NCBI GenBank assembly: GCA_029934695.1
Contig: JAOZLU010000071.1
Span: forward strand, 10,740-18,889
Direction: 5' to 3'
DNA length: 8,150 bases
DNA from: Desulfobacterales bacterium
GTDB taxonomy: Bacteria; Desulfobacterota; Desulfobacteria; Desulfobacterales; 4be13
A program made the translations under genes and the position numbers. Shown here piece after piece: positions 1 to 6,978 of the stretch (positions are counted from its first letter, which is position 1; every line of letters begins with the position of its first letter). The notes under the pieces are model-generated. The model was not told the DNA's origin. It did not search any database and saw nothing but the letters and a program-made list of their open reading frames with translations.

Positions 1-48
1 TTTCCGGAATCGGGTATATTATTTGTTTGGAGTTCCCTTGTCTGACAT

Positions 49-2235
49 TCATTTTCTTACGCTGCCCCTCACCAGTTCTGCCAATTGAGCCACAATGCCC
101 TTCATCTGACCCGTCTGGGCATCCAGTTCCTCGGAAGCAGCGGCATTTTCCTGAGAACTGGCTGCATTTCCCTGGGTTATCTTGTCCATTCCTGTAACAG
201 TTTGGTTCACCAGCCCGATCCCCTGTGCCTGTTCATTGGATGTCGCAGCAATCTCAGTGATCAGCAAACCGATTTTGGAAGAGGCCTGGGCAACGTCTGA
301 AAAGGCTTTGCTGGTACGGGTGACAAGTTCTGAGCCGTCCCCGATTTTTTTCACTGTCCCTTCAATCAGGGCGGACGTATTTTTTGCCGCATCAGCCGCG
401 CGCATGGCGAGATTTTTTACTTCGCCGGCAACAACGGCAAAACCTGCCCCGGCCTCCCCGGCCCGGGCCGCCTCAACTGCGGCGTTCAACGCCAGAAGAT
501 TGGTCTGAAAGGCGATTTCATCTATCGTTGTGATTATGTTGAAGGTTTCTTTGCTTGATTCGGAGATGTCTTCCATGGAAGAGGTCAGCTCTTCCACAAA
601 GCAATTTGCCTTGTCAACAATCCTGCCCGCCTCCTTCACCAAATTGTCTGCCTGATTCGCGTTGTCTGCATTCTGCCTGGTCATTGAAGATAATTCTTCC
701 AAGTATGAAGATGACTCTTGCAGACATGATGCCTGCTCGGCTGATCTTTCGGCCAACTCCTGACTGGCGGATGATATCTGACCGGAAGCAGAGGTGATCT
801 GACCCGCCATTTCCTCTATCTGATCAGACATTTTTTTCAACAGGGTGACAATTCTCCGGACAATAAAAAAAGCTGCCAGCACTCCAATGATGATAGCAGC
901 AATGGCTGTCGCACTCACATTCCGTTTAGCTTCCTTGGCTGCGTCCAGCATAACCACATCTTTTACCATGCAATCCTTTGCTTCGTTACGAATGCTGTCC
1001 AGAATATCCTGAAAAGTCTGAAGGGCCGGGAGTGTCTCCGACGCGTAAATCCGGCTGGATTTTCTGGCCCTCTCTGACATAAGTTCTGCCTCAGCCCTGA
1101 TTTTCTGAAGCACTTCAACAGTATGGTTCAAATTCGGCACGGTCTTTGTCTCATAGATTTGTCTGGCAGGCTCCTGGCCCAGTAAGGCTGTCTGAATTCT
1201 GACGGCATCCTGAAGGTGGCTGCTCAACTTTTCGTTCTCAGGCAGGAGCCAGTTTGCCAATATCTCCCGTGCTCTTAAATCGTTCTCGTCATACAGGACT
1301 TTTTCAAGATCGGCAACCGCTTCATAGACGCGACGGTGAGGCTCTCGGGCTGCCTCAATAGCGACCTTTAAATCCGGAAATTTTTTTATGTATGAGCCTG
1401 TCTCATCAGATGCCAGGAATCTGCCCAGTTCGCTTTTGTCCGTGTCCACATCCAGCACCAGAGCCCCTTCAATGACCGCCACAGTTATGGACAGCAACCA
1501 TTTGGTATGTCCGTCAGAAAGATTTCTGAGGCGAATAAGAATGTCCGGGTCTGCCGGCACATAAATCTTTTGAATTTCAATTGCACTTTGACAAAGATTT
1601 TCATAGGCTTCTTCCAGAGATTTCACCAGTTCGGCAAATTTGTCATGCCCGGCAACGGCTTTTTTGGCATCCTCACTGTGAAGCCACTTGCCCAAACGGG
1701 TCTCATGCACATCCGTCTCAATGGGGAACCCGGGCAGATTTTTCAAAAGAAGTTCATTCAGTTTTGTATTCCATCTGAAAAGGTCTTCAATGGCAGCCGC
1801 AAAGTCAGGCATCCTTCCGTTCATCTTCTGAAAGTGCTGAACAATGGCAGTGGCTGATTCATGGAGTTTCCTGTGAGGTTCCTCAATCTCCTTCAGCAGA
1901 GGGACAATGCCGGGGATTGAGCTTTCCAGATTTTTGCGAAACTCGCCGTAGAGTCCTTTGCCAAAACTGCACTGATGATTATCCGCTTCAACATCAAGTT
2001 CTGTTATGTTATCATCAATTAAGAAGGCCTCCACCTTATTCACCCATTTAAGGTGGTCCACCTCTGCCTGGGCAAGAAACCCGCTCAGTTTGTTGCTGTA
2101 AATTATCTGGCCGGCATTGTTCACGACGCTTTCAATTCCCATATAATTCAGGGTGCCTGCGACTGTCAGAAGAATCAATACCATTCCAAAACCGGCAGCG
2201 ATCATTTTTCCAATGGTCATATTTTTCAAACTCAT
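49..2235 (-). CDS. Methyl-accepting chemotaxis protein with periplasmic CZB-type sensor repeats
   Basis: This is a membrane chemoreceptor of 728 residues that would signal to the CheA/CheW complex. A short cytoplasmic N-terminus leads into a first membrane helix at about residues 9-31. A large periplasmic part (about 32-438) follows, then a second membrane helix (about 440-463) and a cytoplasmic signalling coiled coil. The hairpin tip, IDEIAFQTNLLALNAAVEAA, starts at 571 and is canonical. No clear HAMP domain follows TM2. The first periplasmic module matches the chemoreceptor zinc-binding (CZB) pattern, with HLKW at 61-64, C89 in a CSFGKGL stretch, and H121 and H125 in EPHRKLH. Two further CZB-like copies are degenerate: around 151-218, with T179 in the Cys position, and around 242-306, with H243, S268 and H300. 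There is no C-terminal CheR/CheB-binding pentapeptide. The start is supported by an AGGGGG stretch 3 nt upstream, although this spacing is short. The gene is the last of a three-gene minus-strand run, 23 bp after the binding-protein gene. The ligand is unknown; zinc or a zinc-linked redox cue fits the first module. Confidence 0.93.
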   Translation of the reverse strand: MSLKNMTIGKMIAAGFGMVLILLTVAGTLNYMGIESVVNNAGQIIYSNKLSGFLAQAEVDHLKWVNKVEAFLIDDNITELDVEADNHQCSFGKGLYGEFRKNLESSIPGIVPLLKEIEEPHRKLHESATAIVQHFQKMNGRMPDFAAAIEDLFRWNTKLNELLLKNLPGFPIETDVHETRLGKWLHSEDAKKAVAGHDKFAELVKSLEEAYENLCQSAIEIQKIYVPADPDILIRLRNLSDGHTKWLLSITVAVIEGALVLDVDTDKSELGRFLASDETGSYIKKFPDLKVAIEAAREPHRRVYEAVADLEKVLYDENDLRAREILANWLLPENEKLSSHLQDAVRIQTALLGQEPARQIYETKTVPNLNHTVEVLQKIRAEAELMSERARKSSRIYASETLPALQTFQDILDSIRNEAKDCMVKDVVMLDAAKEAKRNVSATAIAAIIIGVLAAFFIVRRIVTLLKKMSDQIEEMAGQITSASGQISSASQELAERSAEQASCLQESSSYLEELSSMTRQNADNANQADNLVKEAGRIVDKANCFVEELTSSMEDISESSKETFNIITTIDEIAFQTNLLALNAAVEAARAGEAGAGFAVVAGEVKNLAMRAADAAKNTSALIEGTVKKIGDGSELVTRTSKAFSDVAQASSKIGLLITEIAATSNEQAQGIGLVNQTVTGMDKITQGNAASSQENAAASEELDAQTGQMKGIVAQLAELVRGSVRK

Positions 2236-2258
2236 AATCCCCCTATCTTTTCAGAATC

Positions 2259-3119
2259 TTACTTTTCAACCCCTGCGACCTTCCGTACAATGTCATAGTC
2301 ACTGTCAAAGCCGACTGTCCATCCTGAATAACCAAATCCCTCCGCTTTGGTAACCTCATCAGGCACATCTTTGGTCAGTGCTCTTATTATTTTATCCATA
2401 AGTTCCCTGTTTTGCGCCACAGCAGGGGGAACACACATTGGTTGCAGCGGAATCGGACCGACTCTGACAATTTTCCGGAATGCCTTGCCATGTTTTTCTT
2501 CTGCTTCCCATAAGTTGACGTCCCATGTGGCACCGCCGTCAATAATGTTTTCCGCACCTGGCTTCCACGCGGCCAGTGCATCCGTAATCTTGGGATGCTT
2601 TTTCAAAAATTTCACCTCACCGAAGTATGTGTGAGGATCAATTTTTTTCCTTTCAAAATATGTCGTCGGATACAGATAGCCTGAGCCTGAACTTTTCTTG
2701 GTAAATCCCCATTTTTTACCCTTTAAGTCTTTCAACGATTTATAAGGGGAATCGGCGTTCACCAGAAAAAACCCGTAGTAATGGCCCCGTGTTTTTCCAC
2801 CCTTATACTGCTGGCATGTGGCCACATAATGAATCTTGTCCGGATGCTTATCTTTCATTTGTACATAAAGTACTGGTCCGACAAATCCTAATGAAATTTT
2901 ACCGGCAATAAAATCATCCACAAACGATTCATAGCTCTTTGAAACAACCAGTTTGGCGGGCAGATATAAGGATTTGGAAATATAATCCGTAAACGGCTGA
3001 AAAGATTTTTCCAGCTTTGCAGGTAGAGTGAAAAGTTGAAAGACTGCTCCGGGCAAATTGGAAATTTGCCTTACAAAATGGCACGGTTCGGATTTAGCCA
3101 ATCCGGGCGGTGAGTTCAT
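2259..3119 (-). CDS. PhnD-family phosphate/phosphite/phosphonate-type substrate-binding protein, N-terminus atypical
   Basis: From the ATG at 3119 this encodes 286 residues of the PhnD-like periplasmic binding fold. Family landmarks, numbered from that start, are FQPFTDYISKSL at 41-52 and YESFVDDFIAGK followed by LGFVGPVLYV at about 63-86. Then come SLKDLKGKKWGF with the ligand-loop SSGSGYLYP at about 128-151, GGATWDVNLW at 195-204, and a late VGPIPLQPMCVPP segment. These leave little doubt about the family, but the ligand cannot be told from sequence. No permease or ATPase gene is nearby, so a sensing role with the adjacent chemoreceptor is more likely than transport. No signal peptide is visible. 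The 26-bp overlap with the kinase end and a palindrome within the first 25 codons or so leave no room for one. The chosen ATG abuts an AAAGAGG, too close for a normal ribosome binding site. An upstream ATG at 3167 has no clear site either. The protein may be cytoplasmic, read through from the kinase gene, or an N-terminally damaged relic. The domain call is firm; the start is uncertain. Confidence 0.82.
   Translation of the reverse strand: MNSPPGLAKSEPCHFVRQISNLPGAVFQLFTLPAKLEKSFQPFTDYISKSLYLPAKLVVSKSYESFVDDFIAGKISLGFVGPVLYVQMKDKHPDKIHYVATCQQYKGGKTRGHYYGFFLVNADSPYKSLKDLKGKKWGFTKKSSGSGYLYPTTYFERKKIDPHTYFGEVKFLKKHPKITDALAAWKPGAENIIDGGATWDVNLWEAEEKHGKAFRKIVRVGPIPLQPMCVPPAVAQNRELMDKIIRALTKDVPDEVTKAEGFGYSGWTVGFDSDYDIVRKVAGVEK
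3028..3077. repeat. Palindromic repeat at the kinase/binding-protein junction
   Basis: GGCAAATT (3052-3059) and AATTTGCC (3063-3070) form a perfect 8-bp hairpin with a 3-nt loop. Beside it lies GTGAAAAGTTGAAAG (3028-3042). Its inner 12 bp, AAAAGTTGAAAG, recurs exactly at 6416-6427. The element starts just after the kinase stop codon and is read through as codons by the binding-protein frame. That frame there gives a stretch (ISNLPGAVFQLFTLPA) with little resemblance to a signal peptide or a mature N-terminus. This looks like a small repeat inserted in a gene junction. Confidence 0.5.
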
Positions 3120-5985
3120 CCTCTTTGAAATGCTTCTCCATAAAATCTGCAAGATTTGAAGCGTCATAAGTCATGTTCATTCTTTTTCTGAGCCGTTTCA
3201 AGTCTTCATTCACTTCCCGGGCGTTCTGATATCTCAGCGATTTGTCTTTTTCCAGGCACTTCATGACAATTCTGTTTAACTCAGGCGGAATATCGGAGCG
3301 CAGGCTGATTATGGAGTCTGTCTCATTTTTGATAATCAGATTAAAGGCTTTTGCAACGCCTACCAGGGTGATAAACTTGCGTAATTTTTCTCCGGACAGC
3401 ATTTCATAAAAGACAATGCCGAATGAATAGATGTCTGTTCTGTGATCAACATCGTCTGCGCTTTGTTCTGCCTGTTCCGGAGCCATGTAGGCGAGTGTGC
3501 CTTTAATTTCGCCGACCATGGTGGAAACGTCGGATTCGGTTTCAGAGTTTGCCTTGGAAATTCCGAAATCCGTTATTTTGACTTCCCCGTTAAATGAAAT
3601 AAGAATATTGCTCGGTTTGATATCCCGGTGAACAATATTCAAAGGCTCCCCTGTCTGGTCATTTTTTTGGGAATGTGCATGCTCCAAACCCTTGCAAATC
3701 TGTGACGCTATAAAAATCGCCTGCTCAACGGAAAAGATATCTTTTACCACCTTCGTAATTTGGGCAAGATTCCTTCCCTGAATGTATTCCATGATGATCG
3801 CACCCTGTTCTTCATAAAAATCAATGATTTGGACGATATTCGGGTGATACAGCAGTGCAGCCAGCCTTGCCTCCTGCTTGAACATTGCTGTGAATTGTGA
3901 ATTTTCAATAAGGTGCTGTCGCACCTTTTTGATGATAACCATCCTCCGAAAATCACCTTTTTCATTGGCCGCCAGAAACAACTCGGACATCCCCCCCTTT
4001 GCGACTGCACATATCAGTTTGTAGGGACCGATCAGCCCCAGTCCGCCTCCGAACTTCTGCCGGAACCTGGAAAATTTATGCCGGATGGATCTGGCATTGT
4101 CCCATATTGTTTTGGGGAGCCTCAGCTTGTATGCCAAATCCGTCCACAATTCTGATTTTTCATACTCCGCATCCGAGCTTTTAGCGTCTGATCCTGCTTC
4201 CCGCTCCGGTCCTGTAAACGGTTGTCCTGACTCAATTGTGGCTGAATCTGCCATTGCCAGATGCATATAGCGTGTCGCTTCACGGAACGAGGGGTCTATG
4301 GATAACACTTCTGCCAATAATTCCTGAGCTTTTTCTTCCTTATTGCTTTTCAGGGCATCAATCGCCTGGTGATACAACTCTTCCAATTTTTTTATTTTTT
4401 CAGGAACACTCTGCGCTTTATCTGCTTTATCCTTATCAATTTTTCCAGAAACGTCCTGAACCTTATCCTGCACATCCTTCTGAGAAGCCTTATTCTCCTC
4501 TTTTTCAGTTATTTTCCGGCGTTCAGCCAACGCCTCGGCCTGCCTGGGATCCAATTTCAGAACTCTTTCATAAAGGGCCAGACGTTCATCATCCTGCTTC
4601 TTTTTTTTGGCCTCAATGAGCAGCGTCTGAATCAGACGGGGACGAGTTGCCCAGGGGTTACGCTCATAAAGGGATTCAAGCAGTTTCAGTGCCTCGCGGG
4701 TATTTCCCCAGACCAGAAAAATCTCAGTCAGCATCTGATTGGCCTGCGTATGGTCGGGGTTAATACGAATAATCTGCTGAAGTAAGGGGGCCGCATCCTT
4801 AAATCTGTCTTTCTGATAAAGTTTCTGAGCGGATTCAAAAAGGGTTTCGGCAGAATCCAGCATCCCGCGGATAGCATCCTGAACATCCGTCAGGGGTTTG
4901 CACTGAACAATCCAGCGACGCAGCAGTTCAGGCCGGATGCGATACCCGTCATTTTCAGACTGAATCAGTTCCCATTTCTCAAGCGCCCCGGATATTTTTC
5001 CCATATCTCCGACAAAGGTGCGGATGTCGTTTTCCTGCAAACGTCCCTCAAGCTCTTTCCCGGTCATAAACTGAGGGCCTGCTTCCGCCAAAGCAGAAGC
5101 AACCGCCCGTTCAGGAATATCCAGGCCATCCCATATTTTTTCCAGTGAAATTTTTGTGATTTCAATTAGTTCCGGAGCAACTGATTCCATATCGTCTGAC
5201 CGGACAGCCGGCACCTCTTCCGGATCACTGTCATACAGTCTTTCCCAGATCGCCTGGCAGAGTTGCTGGGCAAGGCAGGGATGGCCACCCGTCAGATTAT
5301 GAATTTGCCCTGGCGCGTCATCCGGCCATTTCAGGGAGGCGTTCCATTTGGACAGATGCACCACCGCAGCCGTCTCTTTCAGGGAGAACAGGGGAAGATG
5401 GTAAAATTTCAAACCGTCAAAAAGGGCAGAATATATGTCAGGAAGACATTCTGGGCGTTGGCTGACCGCAAAAATGAATTTGATGCGTTTTGTATCCAGA
5501 GACATCAGATTTCTCAGATACGGAAAAAAAGTGGTTCCTGCCTGTGCATTGCCGGACGGCGCGCAACATTCATCAAAAAGGAGGACAAGGGCAGTTTTTT
5601 CAGGGAGTTGTGAAAGAACGTGGGGAAGAAACGCCTTCTGAAACCCTGTTGAAAAATCGCTCCCCAGATTATCCAGCGGCTTAATATCAAAACTGTACAA
5701 AATCTGCTTGGACAGATCCCACAGTATCTGTTTTAAAGATGAAGCCGCCTTATCCTTCAAATCAAAATAAATCGGAGCGTAAAGTCCATTCCGGGACAGA
5801 GTTGCTGACAATTCCTTCAAAACAGAGGTTTTTCCGATGCAGCTTTGTCCGTAAAGAACCATTGCATTTTCATCTGAATTTTTAAGAGCATGCTCCATGT
5901 TCCGCAGAACATCAGCACGTCCGACAAATGCCCGGGTACCGTCCACCGGGGCACCGGCAATATAAGGATTTGTGTTAAAAATCAT
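3094..5985 (-). CDS. AAA/STAND-type ATPase-TPR-Ser/Thr protein kinase fusion
   Basis: This is a soluble 963-residue signalling protein with three parts and no membrane segment. Residues 5-23 carry the NPYIAGAPVDGTRAFVGR entry motif of STAND/AAA_16-type ATPases. Walker A is GQSCIGKT at 46-53 and Walker B is LVLLFDE at 133-139. A sensor-like FAVSQRPE lies at 172-179 and GGHPCLAQQL at 233-242. A winged-helix-like stretch runs from about 285 to 360. TPR-like helices at about 376-490 and 531-575 flank a charged, Lys/Asp-rich linker at 491-530. The kinase domain spans about 654-932. It has a GGMSELF loop at 664-670, Lys686, Glu705, HRD at 786-788 with KPSN, DFG at 806-808, APE at 835-837, Asp851 and Arg918. 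All catalytic residues are present, so it should be active. The first and third loop glycines are replaced by A662 and S667. The start follows the family entry motif closely, but the upstream Shine-Dalgarno is weak. It is the first gene of the minus-strand run, and its end overlaps the binding-protein gene in another frame. Its substrates are unknown. Confidence 0.93.
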   Translation of the reverse strand: MIFNTNPYIAGAPVDGTRAFVGRADVLRNMEHALKNSDENAMVLYGQSCIGKTSVLKELSATLSRNGLYAPIYFDLKDKAASSLKQILWDLSKQILYSFDIKPLDNLGSDFSTGFQKAFLPHVLSQLPEKTALVLLFDECCAPSGNAQAGTTFFPYLRNLMSLDTKRIKFIFAVSQRPECLPDIYSALFDGLKFYHLPLFSLKETAAVVHLSKWNASLKWPDDAPGQIHNLTGGHPCLAQQLCQAIWERLYDSDPEEVPAVRSDDMESVAPELIEITKISLEKIWDGLDIPERAVASALAEAGPQFMTGKELEGRLQENDIRTFVGDMGKISGALEKWELIQSENDGYRIRPELLRRWIVQCKPLTDVQDAIRGMLDSAETLFESAQKLYQKDRFKDAAPLLQQIIRINPDHTQANQMLTEIFLVWGNTREALKLLESLYERNPWATRPRLIQTLLIEAKKKKQDDERLALYERVLKLDPRQAEALAERRKITEKEENKASQKDVQDKVQDVSGKIDKDKADKAQSVPEKIKKLEELYHQAIDALKSNKEEKAQELLAEVLSIDPSFREATRYMHLAMADSATIESGQPFTGPEREAGSDAKSSDAEYEKSELWTDLAYKLRLPKTIWDNARSIRHKFSRFRQKFGGGLGLIGPYKLICAVAKGGMSELFLAANEKGDFRRMVIIKKVRQHLIENSQFTAMFKQEARLAALLYHPNIVQIIDFYEEQGAIIMEYIQGRNLAQITKVVKDIFSVEQAIFIASQICKGLEHAHSQKNDQTGEPLNIVHRDIKPSNILISFNGEVKITDFGISKANSETESDVSTMVGEIKGTLAYMAPEQAEQSADDVDHRTDIYSFGIVFYEMLSGEKLRKFITLVGVAKAFNLIIKNETDSIISLRSDIPPELNRIVMKCLEKDKSLRYQNAREVNEDLKRLRKRMNMTYDASNLADFMEKHFKEDELTARIG

Positions 5986-6093
5986 GGGCTTTACAGTTTT
6001 TTTTATAATTCGGTTATTAAGCGGCTGCCATACCTGATCTGCCTCGTTTCCATGCTCCGGACCATTGTCATCAAATTAAAGAACAGTCGCTTC

Positions 6094-6132
6094 AAAGTCC
6101 CCTTATTATTAAGGATGATTCAGGGGGATTTT
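6094..6132. repeat. Degenerate C-rich/G-rich palindromic intergenic repeat
   Basis: AAAGTCCCC (6094-6102) pairs with GGGGGATTTT (6123-6132) with one G-T wobble, around an AT-rich loop containing TTATTATTAA. The pattern resembles a common class of intergenic palindromes ending in AAAGTCCCC/GGGGGATTT that I know from several environmental bacterial genomes. Only one copy is in this window, so dispersal cannot be shown here. Confidence 0.45.
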
Positions 6133-6415
6133 AAAAGTTCCGATCTCTCAGCCCTTTTGTAAAAAATGGGAGAGCATCTGTCCTTAGTGATAATGGCAGT
6201 GATATGTTGCACAGGATGAGCACCTGGCCTCCGAACTTGGAATTTCCAAATAATAAAATGTTTATAACAAAAAAATGTTTTGGAATCAAGCACACAGAGA
6301 GACTCTTTGACGTTTGGGTAAAAAATTTTGACAAAAGATTAAGAATGCTTGTGATTTTCATATTATTCTGATACAGGACAGTTATAATTATTGTTCATAT
6401 AATTACCCGACAATA

Positions 6416-6440
6416 AAAAGTTGAAAGCAAAAAGTTGAAG
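6416..6440. repeat. Two tandem AAAAGTTGAA motifs shared with the 3031-3042 repeat
   Basis: AAAAGTTGAAAG (6416-6427) is followed after one base by AAAAAGTTGAAG (6429-6440). The first is identical over 12 bp to 3031-3042 in the kinase/binding-protein junction, on the same strand. This marks a likely border motif of a repeat family. Function is unknown. Confidence 0.35.
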
Positions 6441-6564
6441 GTGCATCCACAACCCACTGAAATCGTTGAGCTTCAGACACTTCGCCGGAAAATATCAGTG
6501 TCAGTAATTTCAGGAGGTTGGAAAACTTATGACTGTCGAGATAATCAGAAAAAGGACTTGAAGA

Positions 6565-6592
6565 TAAGGAGGTGATTCTGATGAACGGATAA
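6565..6592 (+). promoter_or_regulatory. Near-perfect Shine-Dalgarno leading into a three-codon ORF
   Basis: TAAGGAGGTGAT (6565-6576) matches the complement of the 16S rRNA 3' end over 12 bases. It is followed 4 nt later by ATG AAC GGA TAA (6581-6592). The site lies 84 nt upstream of the dodecin ribosome binding site. It could be a minimal leader ORF acting on dodecin expression, or the intact front of a small gene broken by a frameshift. The next frame is open from 6585 to the stop at 6681-6683. Confidence 0.35.
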
Positions 6593-6665
6593 AAACTGTT
6601 GCACCGGCCCTCATCAGGCAAGCGAAAACATAAAACAATATTGCGAACAAAACTTACTGAAAGAT

Positions 6666-6670
6666 GGAGG
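6666..6670 (+). promoter_or_regulatory. Ribosome binding site of the dodecin gene
   Basis: GGAGG stands 5 nt before the ATG at 6676. It decides for this start over the ATG at 6664, which would lie upstream of the site. Confidence 0.85.
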
Positions 6671-6675
6671 AAATC

Positions 6676-6885
6676 ATGTCTGAAAGCGTTTACAAAGTTA
6701 TCGAATTGGTAGGGACAAGCGATAAATCCTGGGAAGAGGCTGCAAAAAATGCCGTGGAAACCGCCAGCAAAAGTCTTAAGAACATGAGGATCGCAGAAGT
6801 TATCAAACTGGATCTGAAAGTTGAAGATGGGAAAGTTTCTGCTTACCGCGCCAGAATGAGTCTGTCCTTTAAGTATGAATCCTGA
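6676..6885 (+). CDS. Dodecin family protein
   Basis: This small protein of 69 residues is about the usual length for dodecins, which assemble into hollow dodecamers that bind flavin or related ligands in the cytoplasm. The family pattern is clear from end to end: SVYKVIELVGTS at 4-15, the helix SWEEAAKNAVETASKSLKNM at 18-37, then EVIKLDLKVEDGKV at 41-54, and the closing YRARMSLSFKYE. The start at 6676 follows GGAGG (6666-6670) at 5-nt spacing and matches family N-termini; an in-frame ATG at 6664 is upstream of that site and unlikely. In canonical flavin-binding dodecins a Trp stands just before the EV of strand 2 (RWFEV-like). Here the segment is RIAEV, with Ile39 in that place. Arg58 replaces the usual Gln of YQV. 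Flavin stacking in the standard way is therefore doubtful, and the ligand may differ. A strong terminator follows 47 bp downstream, so the gene is probably monocistronic. A 32-codon open frame overlaps its start. Confidence 0.93.
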   Translation: MSESVYKVIELVGTSDKSWEEAAKNAVETASKSLKNMRIAEVIKLDLKVEDGKVSAYRARMSLSFKYES

Positions 6886-6932
6886 TGAATGTCAGACAGG
6901 TGATTTTTTTGCCTGTCCAACTTCTTAAATGA

Positions 6933-6969
6933 CATACAGCCGACGTGACGGCTGTATGCCAAATTTTTT
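6933..6969 (+). terminator. Rho-independent terminator after dodecin
   Basis: CATACAGCCG (6933-6942) and CGGCTGTATG (6949-6958) form a perfect 10-bp stem with a 6-nt loop. CCAAA and a run of six T follow (6964-6969). It lies 47 bp after the dodecin stop. A second small hairpin (GACAGG 6895-6900, CCTGTC 6912-6917, with seven T inside its loop) precedes it but lacks a trailing T run. Confidence 0.9.
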
Positions 6970-6978
6970 AGCTTGAAG

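Larger units (their letters stand above)
5986..6675. other. Long intergenic region between the divergent kinase operon and dodecin gene
   Basis: About 690 bp lie between the kinase start (minus strand) and the dodecin start (plus strand), so promoters for both directions must lie here. It is AT-rich, especially 6240-6420. A perfect TATAAT sits at 6383-6388 on the plus strand but has no convincing -35. A TTGACA at 6328-6333 has no matching -10. On the minus strand a TATAA-containing stretch (6003-6009) lies close to the kinase start. The region also holds a degenerate palindromic repeat (6094-6132), two AAAAGTTGAA motifs (6416-6440) and an orphan Shine-Dalgarno (6565-6576). Minus-strand frames at 6131-6361 and 6403-6621 have no ribosome binding site or recognisable domain, and I do not call them genes. 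Confidence 0.6.

Noticed and set aside
38..52. ATGAATGTCAGACA at the chemoreceptor end, also found at 6885-6898 on the opposite strand
   Set aside because: A 14-bp match in a window of this size can arise by chance, and no surrounding similarity extends it.
6003..6053. 16-codon minus-strand ORF (METRQIRYGSRLITEL) just upstream of the kinase
   Set aside because: The purine-rich CGGAG is only one base from the ATG, and nothing else supports translation.
6193..6209. TGGCAG...TTGC resembling a sigma-54 promoter
   Set aside because: The GG and GC elements are 12 bases apart rather than 10.
6131..6361. Minus-strand 76-codon open frame
   Set aside because: No ribosome binding site, hydrophobic composition expected of AT-rich DNA, and no recognised domain.
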